A stretch of 64,000 nt of DNA. Origin: Bettongia penicillata ogilbyi. Lineage: Eukaryota > Chordata > Mammalia > Diprotodontia > Potoroidae. This document shows, in pieces, positions 24,840-37,259 of the stretch (the stretch's first letter is position 1; every line of letters begins with the position of its first letter). Both the position numbers and the translations under genes were made by a program. The stretch is taken from NCBI GenBank assembly GCA_023548195.1, contig JAJHZJ010000252.1, positions 5,433,242-5,497,241 on the forward strand, read 5' to 3'. The notes beneath the pieces are model-generated. The model saw nothing but the letters and a program-made list of their open reading frames with translations. It was not told the origin of the DNA and searched no databases.

Positions 24840-25090
24840 TCATGAGTTGAGCAGCAGACATGGGGTCAGGAAGACCTGAATTTACATCCAACCTTAGACA
24901 TTTACTAGCTGTGCTACCCTAGGTTTGTCACTTAACCTTTATTTGCCTCAGTTTCCTCAGCACTAAAATGGGGATATTAATAGCACCTGCATTGCAAGGT
25001 TGTTGTGAGGATAAAGTGACATAATAATTGTAAAGTGCTTAGCATAGTGCCTACCATATACTAAGCACTATATAAATGTTAGCTATTCAG
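24840..25090 (+). mobile_element. MIR-type SINE
   Basis: GAAGACCTGAATTTACATCC, TTTGCCTCAGTTTCCTCAGC, GGTTGTTGTGAGGATAAAGT, TGTAAAGTGCTTAGCATAGT and ACTATATAAATGTTAGCTAT: complete MIR architecture, older-looking than the 3'-GGGGTCA SINEs. Confidence 0.85.
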
Positions 25091-25092
25091 GC

Positions 25093-25330
25093 AGTTAGGG
25101 GTGGTGCAGTGGACAGTGTCAAGACTGGATTCAGGAAGATTCATCTTCCTACATTCAAATCTGGCCTCAGACACTTACTAGCTGTGTGGCCCTGGGGAAG
25201 TCATTTAACCCTGTTTGCCTCAGGTTTCTCATCTATAAAATGAGTTGTATTAGGAAAAGGCAAACCACTCCAGTATCTTTGCCAAGAAAACTCCAAACTG
25301 TGTCGGTAAGATTCACACACAACTAAAAAC
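25093..25330 (+). mobile_element. Marsupial MIR-like SINE
   Basis: Sits directly after the MIR: GGGGTGGTGCAGTGGACAGT, CAGACACTTACTAGCTGTGT, GGCAAACCACTCCAGTATCT, CCAAGAAAACTCC. The GGGGTCA block is mutated. Confidence 0.88.
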
Positions 25331-27455
25331 AATTCAAAAATAATAAATTATTAATATGGTTATTATATGAACTGATGTAGAGAGAAGTAAACAGAATCAT
25401 GAGAAGAATACAGACAGTAACTACAGCAACATACGTGGAAAGAATGATGACCAAACAAAAAAATCAAAAGTAAATGTTAACAGTGGAAGGACTCTGAGAC
25501 ACAGCAAAGCAGGTCAGAAACTCCCAGCTCTCCAGATTTTCTCCACAAACAAGACAGAACAGTGCTTCAGGGTGGAAGTAGAGCAGGAAAGATAAACAAG
25601 GGTTGTCCTCCTGGGACAGCTGGAGAAGACTTCAGGAAAAACTATAGGGACAGAAGTTTGATTTAGGCCTTCTTAGCTGAAACCACAAAGAAGATCTGGG
25701 GCAGCTGGGTTGGGAGGCAGCCTCCTCCTCAGACAGGTACTTTCACCTCACAGTCAGTGTGAGGGTCAGGCATCCAAGAAGGGAAAGACTGAAGGACTGT
25801 CTGCTAACAAGGAACCCTGTGCTGACCAGAGAGACTCAGTCTGGGACTGGACTGTCTATGAGAAGGACTAACATGTTCCTGATGAGTGCAAGTAGCAGAA
25901 GGGCAGGGATACTTCTGGCTGTGGGCTCTTACAGGAGAACTGATTTAGGTTCCAGGCCAAAGGTGAGAGCTGAAGGTTGTTGTTGCTGGAAGGTCTACAG
26001 GAAGGAAGAACATTCATATAAAAGTGTGGAGAAGAGTGCTGAGGTTAGGTCTCAGAAAATAACAGTTAGAAGGACCGGAGGGCTGGAGCACCATTCCCCA
26101 TACTGTGGGACTAAAGCTGATTATAATAGTATGATGCTAAAAACAAAACAAAATTAAAGTAAAAATGAGTAAGTAAAGGAGAAAGAACCCAACCATAGAT
26201 ATCTACAATAGGGATAGAGAAGATCTGAGTTCATATTCAGAGAAAGATAGTAAAGTAAAAAAAAAAGCCACTCTTACCCTAAAGAGCAAAATCAAATGAT
26301 CATGACCCCAAAAAGAGTTCTTCAAAGAATTTAAAAAGGACTTAAAAATTAAATTAGAGACTGAGGAAAAATTAGGAAGAAAAATAAAAATAATCCAAGA
26401 AAATTAAGAAAATCATGAAAAGAATGTCAACTAAATGGAAAAAGAGACTCAAAATCTTAAGGAAGAAAACAACTCCTTGAAAGCTGGAATCAGGCAAATG
26501 GAAGTGAATGATGTTACAGGACACAAAAAATAATTTAAAAAATCAAAAGAATATAAAAAATAGAAAAGAATCTGAAACATGTCAGAAAAATAACTGATCT
26601 GCAAACAGATCAAGGAGACACAATGTAAAAATTGTTGGACTGCCTGAAATTGACAATCAAAAAAAGAATCTTGATACAATTTTAAAAGAAATAATAAAAG
26701 AAATTTTCCTGAATTTCTAGCACAAGAGGGTAAAGTAGAAATAGATAGATCCTCTGATTACAACTTAAAATAGACCCCAGGATGAAAAGCTATAGGAATA
26801 CCAGAGCCAAATTTCAAAGCTTCAAAGAGAAACAAGCAATAAGAAAACAAAACAATTCAAATACTGCAGAACCACAATCAGTATTAAACAAGAACTAGCA
26901 GCCCCTAAAAGTAAATGAGCTGAGGTTGCAGCCCAAAATAAATTTCCTGAAGGTAGAAAGATGGCTATTTAATAAACTAAAGGTATTTGGTGACAAAACG
27001 TCCAGAACTTAATGGGTAGTTTGGCATATAAGATTCAGAAGAAATATGAGGTAAACATTAAAGACTAATTATAAGGGAATCAATATAGTCAAACTGTTTA
27101 TTTTTTATATGTGAAATTGTTATTCTTAAGACTGTCATCGGTACTTGGATAGTTTGAAAGAAAGGCTGGGGCTGAGCTGAGCATGATGGGGTCATTCTAA
27201 AAAGCAAAATTGGGTAGAAAAAGGTAAAAAGGAAAAATTATCTCTTACAAATGAGATGTAAGAGAAAGAAATGATACAGAGGAATCAGGTGAGGGTGGAG
27301 GGTTGGTACTGCTACATCCTTATTTTCAGCAGATCTGGGTTAAAGAGGGAACAATATATACATGTAGAAGGGTATAAAAGTCTTCTACATTTATAAAGAA
27401 ATATGAAAACTAGAGGTCAAGAAGGGGGGGTGTCCTCCAGAAGAGTGTATAGATT

Positions 27456-27835
27456 AAGGAGGGTTGTTGTTCTTGCGTTTGTGCTTTGTTCTCGAAGAGG
27501 ACCATGACATCAAGATGTTGACATGACTCGCAGTTGACTTAGATTTGAGTGAGGGAGGTCTGTGCAAGGTCACCAACCTCACTTTCTTCTCCTGAGCCAT
27601 CTGGGTCCAGTGGTCATCATGACATCTGGTGATGGCTCAGGATCCAATGTGAGACCCTGGCCCTTCGAGGCTAAGGTCTTACAGCCTCCTCACTTTGGGC
27701 AAGATACATTCGTTCAATGAGTAGGCTTCTTTAAGTAGTTGTTCAAGGGATGCCCCTTTAATAAAAAAAAAATCAAACTGGGAAGAGAAGACCCTCAGGG
27801 TTTCTGGGTAAAAGAGAAATAATTACTATTTAGAA
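27456..27835 (+). mobile_element. RTE-type SINE inserted in the old L1
   Basis: Starts GTTGTTGTTCTTGCGTTTGT, then CTCGAAGAGGACCATGACAT and TTAGATTTGAGTGAGGGAGG, the 5' sequence of marsupial RTE-related repeats (also at 31296 and 43160). Continues through CAATGAGTAGGCTTCTTTAA and an A-run (about 27763-27772). Whether the next 60 bp (TCAAACTGGGAAGAGAAGAC onward) belong to it is unclear, because the inverted copy at 30905-31125 shares them. Confidence 0.7.
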
Positions 27836-29916
27836 TTTAAGGATGGTGGAGGAGAGAAAAAGGGAAGGACTCTTAGAGGGTAGGTACAATAAGTATAGGA
27901 AGGTAAGGGAAGAGGATAAGGGAAAGATTCCTTAAAAATTAAGAAGGCAGTAGTTAGAAGTAAACTATAGGAGTGATAGGGTAAAAAGAGAGGCTGAAAA
28001 GAAAAATAATGAGGAAAATAGGATGGAGGGAAACACACAAATTGTAAATTTAACTTTGAATGGGAATGGGATGAACTTATCCATAACATGGAAACAAATA
28101 ACAGAATGGATAAAATTCAGAATCTGACAATATGGTGTTTGAAAGACACGTTTCAAACTGAGAGATACACACAGATCAAGGTTTAGAGCAAAATTTATTA
28201 TGCTTCAGTTGATGTAAAAAAAAGCAGGGGTAACAACTATGATCTCTGACAAAGTTAGAGCTAAAATAGATTTAACTAAAAGAGATAAGCAGGGAATATA
28301 TATTATGATAAGAGGTACCACAAACAATAAATCAATATCAATATTAAACCTATATGCATCTAAATTTTTAAAAGGAGTTAAATGAATTATATGTAGAAAT
28401 AAATAGCAGTACTATTTATTATTTTATAGTGGAGGAACTTTAATCTTCACCACTCAGAACTAGATATATCTAACCAAAAAAGTAAATAAAAAAGTCAAGG
28501 AAGTGAATAGAATTTTAGGTAAGCTAGATATGATAGATATCTGAAGAGAACTGAATGACAACAGAAAGGAGCACACCTTTTTCTCAGTGGTACTTTTACA
28601 AAGATTGACCATATATGGGATAAAAAAATTTTTTAGCTGAGCAGAAAAGCTAAAATATTAAATGCTTCCTTTTCAGACCACAATGTAAAAAAAATTTTAT
28701 TTAATAAGAAACCATGAAAACATAGAAAAAATTAATTGGAGACCAAATGATCTAATCTTAAAAAATGAGTGGGGATTAAAGAACAAATTGTAGACTCATT
28801 CAATAATTCATTAAAAAGAATTACACTTATGGGAGAACATATGAAAACCTATGGGGTACAGCAAAAACAAAACAAAAAGGAAACAAAAAAAAAATCAAAG
28901 GAAACTTTATAATCTTTAAGTGTTAAGAGAAAGAGCAGACCAATGAATTCGATACATAATTTTAAAAACTAGCAAAAGAACAAATTAAAAATTCCCTTGT
29001 AAACACTAAGTTAAATTAAAGGTAAAATGAATAAAACTGAGTAAAATAAACCCTTAAATTAATAAATAAAACTAGGAGTTGGTATTATGAAAGACCAATG
29101 AAATTGATAAATCAGTGGTTAATATGATTAACAAAATGAGAGAAAGAAATCAAATCGTTAGTAGTAAAACTGAGGTTACCTATACCACTAATGAAGATGA
29201 AATCAAATAAATTATAAGGAGTTGATTTGCTTGATTACTTGATAACAAATTTAACAGCTGAAGTGAAATGAAAGCATATTTACAAAAATATAAACTTCCT
29301 AGATTAGGAGAAGAGGAAATAGAATATCTAAATAGACCTATCTTTTTTAAAAAAAGAAATTGAACAGATGATAAATGAACTTTCTAAAAAGAAAGCACAA
29401 GGATCAGATGGATTTTCAATGAATCCTATAAAATATTTTAAGATCAACTAATTCAAATGCTAAATAAATTATTTGGAATAATAGGCAAAGAAAGGGTCCT
29501 ACCAAATTCCTTTTTATGAAACAAATATTATAATGATGCCTAAACCAAGAAGAGTAAAAACAGAGAAAGAAAATTATACATCACTTTCATTAATTAATAT
29601 GGATACAAAAATCCTAAATAAAATACTAGCTAAAAAATTACAATAATATATGATGACCAAAGAGGAGTCATGCCAGGAATGCAGGGATAGTTTAATTTAA
29701 GGAAAACTATTAACATAATTTATAATAACCAAATACGACAAGAATGATCATATGGTTGTATCAAGAGCTACAGAAAAACCATTTGATAAAGTACAGCACT
29801 CATTTCTGTTAAACATATTTTAATGGGTTTTTCCTTAAATTGATAAGAAATATCTACCTAAAACCATCAGCAAGCATCATTTGTAACAGGAATAAGCCAG
29901 AAGACTTCCGAGTAAG

Positions 29917-30180
29917 GTGAGGTATGGAAAAAGGATGCCCACTGTCATCAAATTATTCATTATTGTATTGGAATTCCTAACAATAGCAATAAGAGAGGAA
30001 GAAAAAATAGAAGGAATCAGAATGAGCAATGAGGCAGTAAAACAATCTCTTTTTGCGGATGACATGATGATACATTTTAAAGATTCTATAGACTCAACTA
30101 AAACGTTAATTGAAATAATTAATCATTTTAGCAAAGTAGCAGGATATAAAATAAACCTACATGCATCATCAGCATTCTGA
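29917..30180 (+). pseudogene. L1 ORF2 reverse-transcriptase remnant
   Basis: Longest surviving open piece of the old L1 ORF2. It contains the RT active-site signature as LFADDMM (normally FADD), followed by the NHFSKVAGYKIN segment that L1 RTs carry after the catalytic site. The frame is broken on both sides, so no enzyme is made. Confidence 0.85.
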
Positions 30181-30904
30181 TATATCACCAACAGGACTCT
30201 ACAGGAAGAGATAGCTAGAGATACTCCATTTAAAATAACTCGAGACCTGAGAATACAACTGCTAAAATAAACCCAGGAACTACATGAACAAAATCATTAA
30301 AAAAAAAACAACTTTTTATACAAATAAAATTAGATTTAAATAAATGATAAAATATGAATTGTTCATGGGTAGGCAGGGTTAATATAACAAAAATGAAAAT
30401 TTAATTTAAATTAATCTATATATTCAATGTCATCCCAATTAAATTACCAAAAAACATTTTTACTGAACTAAAAAAATAATAACAAAATTTATTTGAAAGA
30501 ATGAAAAGATCAAGAATACCAAAGGAACTAATAAAAAAATGTAAAGGAAGGAAGTTTACCAATAGCAGATCTTAAACTACATTATAAGGCAATAATTGTC
30601 AAAACTATCTGATACTGGCTGAGAAACAGAAAGGTAAATCAGTGGAACAGGGTAGATGTACAATTTACAGCCGCAAACAAATATAGTAACAATGCTTGAT
30701 AAGTGTAAAAACTTAGGTTTTCAGGAAAAGATCCATTGTCTGGAAAAAATTGTTGTGAAAGCTGGAAAGCAGTCTGGCAGAAATTGGGCATAGCCCAGTA
30801 TCTAACATCATTTAACAAGATAAAGTCAAAATGGATATATGACCTAGATATAAAGGGAGATACTGGAGCTCATAGACTGGACAACAAGTCCCCACCCATC
30901 TAGC

Positions 30905-31125
30905 ATAAAGTGGATATAATAACTAAATAGTAATTGTTTTGCTTTTACCCAGAATTGTAAGGGTCTTCCCCTCCCAGTTTGATACATTTTTTTTTTTTAT
31001 TAGAGAGGCCATCCCTTGAGTAACTTAAAAAAGCCTACTCATTGAATAGGTGTATCTCACTTAAAGTAAGAGTGTGGTTAAGTCCTAAACCTGAAAGGGC
31101 CAGAACAGAGAAGGAATAGAAATGA
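30905..31125 (-). mobile_element. Inverted partial copy of the RTE-type SINE
   Basis: Complementary to about 27640-27835: shares CAATGAGTAGGCTT, AAGGGATG, the A-run, TCAAACTGGGA, GAAGACCCT, TTCTGGGTAAAAG and AATTACTATTTAG in the same order. Begins right after the old L1 ORF2 ends. Confidence 0.75.
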
Positions 31126-31199
31126 TGAGGGGTAATAATTCATAAGGAACAATAAATGAGAAGAAAGCCATTAAAAAAGTCATTGCCTCAGACGCGTTT

Positions 31200-31600
31200 G
31201 CTTTCTGTTCATATGGGACCAACTTAAGTCAGATCCTCATCATCTCTGGACTACTGCCATTCTAGTTGGTTTCTCTCACTGAACTCTCTCTTCAGGTATT
31301 GTTGTGGTTGTTTGTCCTTATTCTTGAAGAAGACCATGACACCAGGAAGGAGATGCCATGACATGCAGGTGAATTGGCATCTCTAGCCATCCTGACCTGT
31401 ATCTTGCCTCTTCTCGATCAGTCCTCCACACAACTACCAAACAGATTTTTCTAAAGGACAGGCCTGATGGTGTCAATCCCTCCCTTAGCGCATTCCAATA
31501 GCTCCCTAAGCTTCTACGATCAGCTATAAGCTCTCCTGCTTGGCATTTAAAGCAGTGCATAAGAGAATCCATTCCTAGGTTCCATTTAATCCAACTCAAT
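31200..31600 (+). mobile_element. L2 LINE with an RTE fragment inside
   Basis: L2 pieces at 31205-31292 (CTGGACTACTGCCATTCTAG) and 31395-31560 (CCAAACAGATTTTTCTAAAG, CTCCTGCTTGGCATTTAAAG) are separated by about 97 bp of RTE 5' sequence at 31296-31392 (GTTTGTCCTTATTCTTGAAG). The minus-strand 93-codon frame here is spurious. Confidence 0.72.
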
Positions 31601-31855
31601 GTTGTTCAGTTTTCTCAGCTGGGCCCAACTATTCATGACCCCATTTTGGATTTTCTTGGCAAAGACACTGTGATGATTTGCCATTTCCTTCTCCAGCTCA
31701 TTTTACCAATGAGGAAATTCAAGCAAACAAGGTTAAGTGACTTGCCCAGGGTCCCAGCTAGTAAGTATTGGAGGTCAGATTTGAACTCAGGAAAATGGAT
31801 CTTCTTGACTTCAGGCCTTGTACTCTATCCACTATGTCACCAAGTTGCCCTTAAT
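31598..31855 (-). mobile_element. Marsupial MIR-like SINE, full length
   Basis: TTCATGACCCCATTTTGGAT, GCCATTTCCTTCTCCAGCTC, CTTGCCCAGGGTCCCAGCTA, then CACCAAGTTGCC. Confidence 0.92.
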
Positions 31856-31865
31856 TCAACTCCAT

Positions 31866-31975
31866 AAAGCAAGTATTTATTAAATGCTTTGTGCCAGGCA
31901 CCATGTGAAATGCCAGAGATATAAAGACAATGAATAAAACAGTCCCTGCCCTGAAGGTGCTTATATTCTGTATTC
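31866..31975 (-). mobile_element. L2 3' end fragment
   Basis: AAGTATTTATTAAATGCTTT, GTGCCAGGCACCATG, CCTGAAGGTGCTTATATTCT in the reversed L2 order. Confidence 0.75.
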
Positions 31976-31979
31976 TGGG

Positions 31980-33285
31980 TACATGCTACACTCAAAAATT
32001 GCTCTCAATTTTCTTTTAGAAATTTTCCTCTCTTCAGATGACTTTTCTTTCCACACAACTGTTTTCACACCAGGAATGGCTTTCATCAACAGCCCGCATC
32101 AGATTGCTTAAGCTTTACCATCCCCTTTGAGAATCTTTTCTACTTAATCACAATGAACCCTCCTCTATACTAAGAAATTGAGAACAGCAGAAATCGATGT
32201 TTAGAGAAGGAAAGCAAAGATGAATAGTCTCAGAGGTATCACTGGTGCCTTTAAACAATCACAGTTTAATCCAGGATTGTCATGGAAGAACCAAGGAAGA
32301 TAATGAGTAAAGTGGTAAGTGATATTGGCTCATTCTGCTTCTATACTCATGCTGAGATGAAATCAAGGTTTCATTAATGCCTGCACTGTCATTGCTGCTG
32401 TGGAGTTCACATTAGCCTTTTCACATTAGACCTGTATTCTCTTTAAGTGAATCCCAAATAAAACCAAAAAGTTTCCATATAATACAGAAGAATCAGAGAG
32501 GTCATGGTAAATGATAACGGTATTATAGAACCCAAAGTAAGAAGACCAGGAGAAAAATAAAGCTATAAAGATGACTTGTGTAAGCTAAATAATTTCAGAA
32601 GCCCAAGATAAATAACTGGGGCTATGTATCCTAGGGTGATGTCTTTGTGAGCACATCCATCTATCATTTATCTCCAAAGATAATGCTATTAATGTTGCAT
32701 ATGATGGAGAGAAAGAAATTGGTGGTTGGCAAAGAGTTTTTGTTTGATTTTGTTTCAATACTACCCCTAGATTTGCTACTATAGCCACTATTTGAAGACC
32801 CTATTACTATTTGTAACTTGGTTTCTTAAACTCAAAAGTGTCCGCAATAGCTGTGGTCAATGAAACCTCATCAATGACTGGCACCAGTATTTCCTAGCAG
32901 TATATTGCCATGCTGCTTGATCTTAGTTGAATTTTTGAAAAATGAGGATGACATCTACTTATCTAAATTCATATTAAAATCTTCCACAGAAGTCATTGCC
33001 AAGCAAGTATCACATGTCAGAATCCATACACTTCAAGAAACCTCATCAAGGATTTCTTCAAAATAAACCAAAAGTTATCTCTTTTCTTTAAAAAAAATAA
33101 TTTTAGACAAATATTAAAACTTAAATACATAATAAGAAAAGGAAATATATTTTCAGCTTAAATATAAAATAAGAAAATAAAAAACATGTCATGTGCATAG
33201 TAGAATGTAGGAATTCAGAATATATGTAGGATTCAGAATATATATAGCAATAACTTTCCATTTCAATAAAGCCTGTACATTAAAT
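31980..33285. other. Unassigned intronic DNA
   Basis: 1.3 kb with no exon and no family I can name; A-rich from 33085 to 33260. Confidence 0.45.
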
Positions 33286-33289
33286 ACTA

Positions 33290-35150
33290 TGCATTATGTT
33301 GAAAGTTGTCTATTTTTTTTGCTTCCTTGTAAGTTATCTTTGGTTCCCTGTTGTACACTTTTTATTTAGTTCTCCACCCCTTCTCATCCCCTTACCTCAC
33401 CTACAATTAAACATGGATATATTTCTATATAGATCATTGATATATACGTACACATACACATACATACATAAACATATACTTTCCCTGAGAGATTCTACTC
33501 CTAATCTTTGCTTTTGTTTGTACAGATCTCTTTTTTCCCATCTCTCCTAACTCCTCTGCTTTACTTCTACCCCCTACTTTGCCCTCCTGTTACTTCACCT
33601 GACCCTCCTCCATCAACCCATCCCTTATCCTAAATCTAGTCCCCTAAATCTAAACATTGTTTTTTACATCTCTTTCACCTATTCCTTCACTCTCCCCTTT
33701 AAGATCTCTCCTTTACCCTCTCCTCACTCTCTGTCCCTTAGAGTTTATTTCTTCCTAAGTTTAGAAGACTTTTATAGTCTTCTAGAAGTATATGTATTGT
33801 TCCCTCTTGAACCCATTTCCAATGGAAGTAGGTTTACAGAACAGTCCCCACTCTCCCATCTAATTCCTCTGTATTTGTTCTTCATCTCACACCTTGTTTG
33901 TATAAAACAATTACTCTTTTAGCTGTTCTTAAACAGTCTTTATGAAGTCATATGAGGTCTACCCCAATCTTTGTTATAAACTACATAATTGACAATAACA
34001 GTCTTAGACATATGTTTTACATTTTACATACTTAAAAGGTAAATAGTCCATCCTTATTTAGTCCCTTGTAATTGATCATTGATATGTACCCTATATTTCT
34101 TTGGACTCTTGTATGTCAAATTTTCTATTAAGTTCAGGTTTTTTTTAACAGAGTTCTGAAAGTCTAATAATTCATTAAAAATCCATTTTTTCAATTCAGA
34201 ATTATGCATAGTTTTGCTGGGTATGATATTTTTGCTTGGAAGTCCAGGTTTTTTGCTCAACATATAGTGTTCCAAGACCTAGTTACTGGTAGGGTTTGTG
34301 TGATTCTAATTGTAATACTGTCATATGTAAATTGTTTTTTTCCTATTGCAAGCAATATTTTGTTCTTCAGTGGGTAGTTTCAAAATTTGACTATAATATT
34401 CCTGTGAGTTTTCCTTGTAGGATTTCTTTCAGGTGGTGATTGGTGAAGTTTTTCTATTTCTACTTCCTCCTCTTGTTCTAATGCTTCAGGACAACTTCCT
34501 TTAATTATTTCTTGTACTGTTTCTTGTACCATTGAACTACTTACTTAAGTTATTTCTTGTGCTATTGTATCCTTTTTTTTTCTTGATCATAGCTTTGAGG
34601 TAGTCCAGTTACTCTTATGTTTTCTCTTCTTGATCTATTCTCCAGATCAGTTGTTTATCTGAGATGTTTCACCTTCTCTTCTATTTTTTCATTCTTTATA
34701 TTTTGTTTTTTAAATTTCTTGATGGCTTATAACTTCTCTGGCTTCCCTTTGCCCAATTCTGATTTTTCAAGGAGTCATTTTCTTCCTTAAGATTCTGGAT
34801 CTCCTTTACTAATTGGTTGACTTTCTTTTCATAATCTTCTTGTTTTTCTTGGATTATTCTTATTTTTCTTTTCAGTTTTTCCTCAACCTTTCTCATTTTA
34901 TTTTTAAAGTCTCTTTTAAGTTAGTTAATGAATTTTTTTGGGGCAGGTGACCATTTGGCATTACTCTTTGGAGTAGAAGAGGGTTTCTTTGCTTCAGTAT
35001 CCTCCTTTGAAAATGAACCCTGGTCTTCTCCAATCCCATAATAGTTCTCACGCAGTGAGAGCTATATATTATCTTAATTAATAATAGCTTCTCACACCAT
35101 GTAAAAAGAGAAAGAGATAGATGGGAAAGAAATGGAAGTAGAACCAATAC
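33290..35150 (-). mobile_element. L1/HAL1-type fragment: ORF1 and downstream region
   Basis: Read on the minus strand: 5'UTR/ORF1 start near 35150-34900, a coiled-coil stretch at 34696-34896 rich in Lys/Glu heptads (EKKVNQLVKEIQNLKEEN), ORF1 C-terminal region to about 34050, then an inter-ORF-type region to about 33290. The last part is homologous to 27250-27400 of the old L1 (both have AAGAGGGAACAATA and TATAAAAGTCTTCTA). No ORF2 is present. Confidence 0.72.
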
Positions 35151-35529
35151 AATTCAACACCTGATTGGATACATGCTCATGGTATAAGGGAGAGAGAGGA
35201 GTTGACCATAAGACCAAGCAACTGAGAACCTTGTGATTGGAAGGATGATGGTGTCGTCAAAAGTAATATAGAAATTTGGATGATGGGTGATTCTGGAAGA
35301 AATATATTGTAATGATATCCGGACCAAAATTGCAATCTATCTGTGATTCCTCATTCTGTGTTACTGATTAACCCAAAATTAAAAGGGAAGAGGTGGGAGA
35401 AAGAACTCATCGGTCATTGCTCCTGAGCACACAGTACAAAATTCACCATCCAAAGTATGCCTGTCTTAGCTATGAGGTCATCTGGGGACCTAAAGTATGA
35501 AAGGGATTTTCCAAATGTTAAATAAACTG

Positions 35530-35880
35530 GGGTTTATTAGGTAGAGCCAGACTTGTGCTTTAAGAAGGTTATTTGGATAGCTGAAAGGATAATGGATGGG
35601 GGCAGTGAGATATTTAAGGTAGGGACAACAACCAGAAGGCTGTTGTAATAGTCTAGGATGAGGTCATGAGGATCACTTGCACCAGTGTGGTCATTGCATT
35701 AGAGGAGAGTTGAGAGAATACAGGAGAGATGTTATGAAGATGAAAATGATAGAACTTAACCATTGATTGACTCCAGGGTAGGGGTGGGGGTAAGAAAGAG
35801 TGAAGAGTTGAGAATGACATCTAGGTTACAAGCATAGGTGACTAGGAACATGACAGTACCTTAGTTTTGGACATGTTTTT
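35530..35880 (-). mobile_element. L2 LINE fragment
   Basis: GACTTGTGCTTTAAGAAGGT, GGCTGTTGTAATAGTCTAGG, GAATGACATCTAGGTTACAA, TTAGTTTTGGACATG in reversed L2 order. Confidence 0.72.
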
Positions 35881-35899
35881 CTACAAAGAAATACCGTAT

Positions 35900-36470
35900 T
35901 GAAGACGATAGTAAAAATAACCTTTCCGGAAGCTACTCCTCCAATTCATACTCTCATTTGTGGGTTGGGTTCCCCTGAGGATGGCTGCTAGTTCTTAAGT
36001 TCTAATGGAATTCCTATTAATAGCCAATAGACTTAATTAGCTTTTAGCAGAAGCATTTACTAAGATGGCATAGTAAAAAACGCTTGGTATAAACATATTA
36101 TTCCCACCCCCACAAGAAACCTGAGGCACATTCTCACATATGAGAATACAGGGTTCAGTCTCAAAGGCAGTGGTAGCAATGGGGTTCTTGGGTGTGTGTT
36201 TTTGGACCCAAATTCGAAAATCACACTTCTCTTTAAAAAATCACATTTCTCTCTATCCTCAAAACACTATCCCAGGTAGTTTCTCCCCAGCCCAAGGACA
36301 CCCTGCCCTAGCAACAACTGTTTTCTCCCTTTCTGCTACAGTAGCCAGCTGTACCTATAGAACTTATTACTCAGAACCAGCTATGTACTGGCTGAACAGG
36401 CTGTGTACTGGGTCATAATGACATTTACTACTCACTGACCAATCATATATATCTTAGATTTAGACATATG
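35900..36470. other. Unassigned intronic DNA
   Basis: A 92-codon plus frame (36140-36418) has no recognisable domain. The stretch may belong to the LTR-like element that follows. Confidence 0.4.
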
Positions 36471-36479
36471 TATACTCCT

Positions 36480-36890
36480 TTGCATTTATCTTGTCTAAAA
36501 AGACATTGATGAGAGCACCTCATGCTTTAGTCAGGCATGACAGCTAGTTGACTTTGTGATATTTCAGGCCTAAAATCACACCTCCATGTAGACCTGCCTT
36601 GGGGTATTTCTTGAACTCTGGGCAAAATACCTGTGCAGTAGATTCCAAAAGTTCATGTTCCTTTAAGAACTAACTCCCTAATCCCACCCTGAATCACCTA
36701 GTTAGCATATTTGGCAAATGTTTTACTATAGAATATCCTATATAAACTTTACCTGTACACTTCTAAGGTTGCAGGTTCCCTAAGAACTCTTGCCCACTGA
36801 AAAGCATAATAAATCTTTACCTGGACCTCAACAATGCTTGAATCTTCAAATTCCTTCCAGGCGACCTGCCCCTGGTACTCTGGTCTTTGC
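36480..36890 (+). mobile_element. Solo-LTR-like element
   Basis: CCTATATAAACTTTACC (TATA-type, about 36739) followed 70 bp later by AGCATAATAAATCTTTACC (poly(A) signal) and a C/T-rich end. Boundaries not resolved; no internal retroviral sequence. Confidence 0.55.
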
Positions 36891-37005
36891 AGGATCAGGG
36901 TGGGTGGGGGTGTCTCAACCCTTTCCCCCTTCCAATCCTCATCATTAATACATTATGGTATCAACATCTCTTTCTGAATCTATATCCTGAATTATTCCCT
37001 GATGT

Positions 37006-37250
37006 AGGGCAGCTAGGTGGTGCTGGGTTGAAGTCCTGGGCTTGGAATCAGGAAGGTTTATTTTTATGAGTTCAAATCCAGTCTCAGACACTTACTAGCT
37101 GTGTGACCCTGGGCAATTCAGTTATCCCTGTTTGCACCAGTTTCCACATCTATAAAATGAGCTGGAGAGGAAATGGCAAATCATGCCAGTATCCTTGCCA
37201 AGAAAATCCCAAATGGGGTCTCAGAGAGTTGGACAGGACTGAAGTAACAA
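37006..37250 (+). mobile_element. Marsupial MIR-like SINE, full length
   Basis: GGGCAGCTAGGTGGTGCTGG, GAGTTCAAATCCAGTCTCAG, ACTAGCTGTGTGACCCTGGG, AAAATCCCAAATGGGGTCTC. Confidence 0.92.
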
Positions 37251-37259
37251 AATGCTCAC

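Larger units (their letters stand above)
25470..30860 (+). mobile_element. Old near-full-length L1
   Basis: Layout follows L1: 5'UTR-like (25470-26160, preceded by a separate L1 3' scrap at 25365-25465), decayed ORF1 coiled-coil region (about 26290-26960), inter-ORF region (27000-27455, 27770-28000), then ORF2 with endonuclease-like start (about 28020), reverse transcriptase (29340-30200) and C-terminal part (to about 30850). Stops and frameshifts are everywhere. An RTE-type SINE sits inside the inter-ORF region. The 132-codon frame 25759-26157 lies in the 5'UTR and is not a host gene. Confidence 0.82.

Noticed and set aside
25759..26157. 132-codon plus frame
   Set aside because: Falls in the 5'UTR-like part of the old L1 and carries no domain.
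29917..30180. Host telomerase-like or other domesticated reverse transcriptase
   Set aside because: The LFADD context and flanking sequence are those of L1 ORF2, with broken frames on both sides.
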